From positions 1 to 39,370 of the forward strand of contig JAUXPP010000072.1 in the NCBI GenBank assembly GCA_030683705.1: a stretch of 39,370 bases of DNA. Direction: 5' to 3'. The position numbers and the translations under genes were made by a program. The notes below the pieces were generated by a model. That model was not told the DNA's origin. It did not search any database and worked only from the letters and a program-made list of their open reading frames with translations. The stretch is from Polaromonas sp. Its GTDB lineage: Bacteria; Pseudomonadota; Gammaproteobacteria; Burkholderiales; Burkholderiaceae_C. Shown here piece by piece: positions 36,384 to 39,370 of the stretch. Position 1 is the stretch's first letter. Every line of letters starts with the position of its first letter.

Positions 36384-37264
36384 GTTCTTTGTCTCCAACC
36401 CAACAGTTCATTCGCCACCAGTGCGCCTATGACCAGCAAACCGCCGCTCAGCACGCTGGCCGCAGGCACCTCACCGGCACCGACCCAGGCCAGCAGGATG
36501 CCGAAAATGATTTCCAGCAGCGCCAGCAGCGATATCTCCGGCGCCTTCAGCACGCGGGCGCAGATCACCGACAACACACAGGGAATCGCCAGTTGCACCA
36601 GGCCGAGCAGCGCCAGCAGGCCCAGGTCACGCCCGGTCGCGACGAACGGAAAAGCCAGCGGCAAGGTGGTCACGGCGGAAATGGCGGCCCCCACCAGCAC
36701 GGCCGGGACCAGGTCGATTTTTTCGCCATGGGCCTGGCTGCGCTGCACCACGGTCCAGTTCACTGCCGCCGCGATCGGCACCAGCAAGGCCACCAGCGTG
36801 CCGGCAAACTGGCCGAGGCCGCCGCCCAGGCTGACCTGGCTGCCGTACATCCAGGCAATGCCCACGCCGGCCACGGCGATCGCCATCCAGGTACGCGGCG
36901 CGATGCGGTGGCCGATGAAGATGCGCGCGGCCAGCGCCGTCAGGAAGGGCCCGAGCGCCAGCGTGATCAGCACATTGGCCACAGTGGTCATGGTCAGCGC
37001 CAGCATGAAGGCGGTGAACATGATGCTCCAGCACACGCCCGAGATCCACAGGAAACGGCCGGCATGGCGAATGCGCGAGAACACCTCGCGGCCCTGGAAC
37101 ACCGGCAGGATCACCATCAGCGACAGCAGGGTAAAAAAGCTGCGCCAGAAGGTCACTTCAAAACTGCGCGCGGACTCCAGGTGGCGCGTCACCACACCGG
37201 CGATGGACCACATCAGGGTGACCCCCACCATCAGGAAGACGGCTCTGGAATGCGTGAGTTTCAT
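36380..37264 (-). CDS. EamA/DMT-family transporter
   Basis: The product, about 294 residues, has ten membrane helices as two EamA repeats of five (first about residues 7-135, second about 148-290). It ends ASVLSGGLLVIGALVANELLGWRQRT. Such proteins export metabolites, often amino acids or drugs; the substrate is unknown. ATG 37264 (MKLTHSRAVFLMVGV) gives the usual length, whereas the open frame continues upstream to 37345. The stop overlaps the start of the hydratase-family gene, so the pair is an operon. Confidence 0.9.
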   Translation of the reverse strand: MKLTHSRAVFLMVGVTLMWSIAGVVTRHLESARSFEVTFWRSFFTLLSLMVILPVFQGREVFSRIRHAGRFLWISGVCWSIMFTAFMLALTMTTVANVLITLALGPFLTALAARIFIGHRIAPRTWMAIAVAGVGIAWMYGSQVSLGGGLGQFAGTLVALLVPIAAAVNWTVVQRSQAHGEKIDLVPAVLVGAAISAVTTLPLAFPFVATGRDLGLLALLGLVQLAIPCVLSVICARVLKAPEISLLALLEIIFGILLAWVGAGEVPAASVLSGGLLVIGALVANELLGWRQRT

Positions 37265-37370
37265 GGCAGCTTCAGTCAGACCTCTGTGCATTGAAAAGAA
37301 AGGCCGCTGCGAGCGAAGCGCACAGCGGCCGTGTTCGAGCGTCAACCCTGGCGCCCTCCCCGGCTTGCGT

Positions 37371-37437
37371 TCACCCGGGGCCGCGGATGCGGCTCCGCCG
37401 GCCCGCAGGCGCAGCGCACCCAGGGGGCACGTGGGCC
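37371..37437 (-). repeat. Hairpin-rich post-stop element B, copy 3 (after typA)
   Basis: On the typA strand this begins directly after the TAA stop as GGCCCACGTGCCCCCTGGG and continues GTGCGCTGCGCCTGCGGGCC. The part CGCTGCGCCTG...CCGGC..AGCCG..TCCGCGG matches the element after mltG at about 4030-4070. It is rich in hairpins and could stop transcription of typA before the transporter gene. Confidence 0.65.
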
Positions 37438-39261
<1,824 letters not shown>

Positions 39262-39294
39262 GGTTGGCTTTCTAAAAACTTCAAATCGGTGATG

Positions 39295-39370
39295 TCAGGC
39301 CATCGCGGCGCTGGCCGCGGGACTGGAGGTAACAGGTGAACGGACAGCCAGCATGTCCTGGATTTCCATC
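39295..39370 (-). CDS. C-terminal end of a gene, probably tRNA pseudouridine synthase TruB (partial)
   Basis: A minus-strand frame enters from the right edge and ends with TGA at 39295-39297. The visible tail is MEIQDMLAVRSPVTSSPAAS followed by AAMA. The segment EIQDMLA resembles the end of TruB proteins of this family as I recall them, and truB commonly precedes typA in betaproteobacteria. The assignment rests mainly on this context. The short Ala/Ser/Pro-rich tail is not informative. Confidence 0.5.
   Translation of the reverse strand, partial: MEIQDMLAVRSPVTSSPAASAAMA

Overview
The window looks like a chromosomal segment of a GC-rich betaproteobacterium, most likely a member of the Comamonadaceae (Burkholderiales; a Polaromonas/Rhodoferax/Variovorax-like organism). 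This is inferred from protein style, from gene orders such as mltG-tmk-holB-pilZ-tatD, guaB-guaA, ratA-rnfH/smpB and truB-typA, and from short dispersed repeats of a kind I associate with that family. I see no rRNA, tRNA, CRISPR array, prophage or insertion sequence. Most genes are housekeeping.

Layout. 1-2855: the tail of an unknown gene, a thioesterase-GNAT fusion, and the minus-strand pair ygfZ and an NRDE (TANGO2-like) gene. 2888-7850: a plus-strand operon for cell-wall and DNA metabolism (mltG, tmk, holB, pilZ, tatD, an exported ankyrin protein). 7899-11758: small, poorly known genes, including two divergent paralogues, a secreted protein, a proline-rich peptide, a one-TM protein and a lone receiver domain, with a gene-free stretch at 8728-9295. 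11848-20322: large catalase KatE, a penicillin-acylase-family Ntn hydrolase, an aldehyde dehydrogenase, a small conserved gene, LD-carboxypeptidase and a TRIC/YicG channel. 20319-22397: a TadA-haloalkane-dehalogenase-like fusion and PaiB. 22458-28764: a MocR regulator divergent from an amidohydrolase-dctP-dctQ-dctM cluster, which looks like a regulated uptake and hydrolysis unit for an unknown organic acid or lactone, followed by a membrane protein. 28962-35232: guaBA, a DUF4124 protein, rnfH, ratA, smpB and a VIT-family transporter. 35256-39370: a 3-hydroxyisobutyryl-CoA-hydrolase-like gene, an EamA transporter, typA and the end of a gene that is probably truB.

The most striking signal is a 56-bp dispersed element present six times. 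Four copies lie inside unrelated genes (ygfZ, the acylase gene, the LD-carboxypeptidase gene, the hydratase-family gene). All four are translated in the same frame and give a related peptide of about 19 residues (A-I-K-x-G-A-x-D-A-R-P-x-x-A-G-G-x-F-D type). One end of the element is a 17-bp GC-N13-GC module that occurs in both orientations relative to the rest. This resembles in concept the protein-inserted palindromic elements known from Rickettsia. A second family of GC-rich, hairpin-rich sequences sits directly after the stop codons of mltG, guaB and typA.
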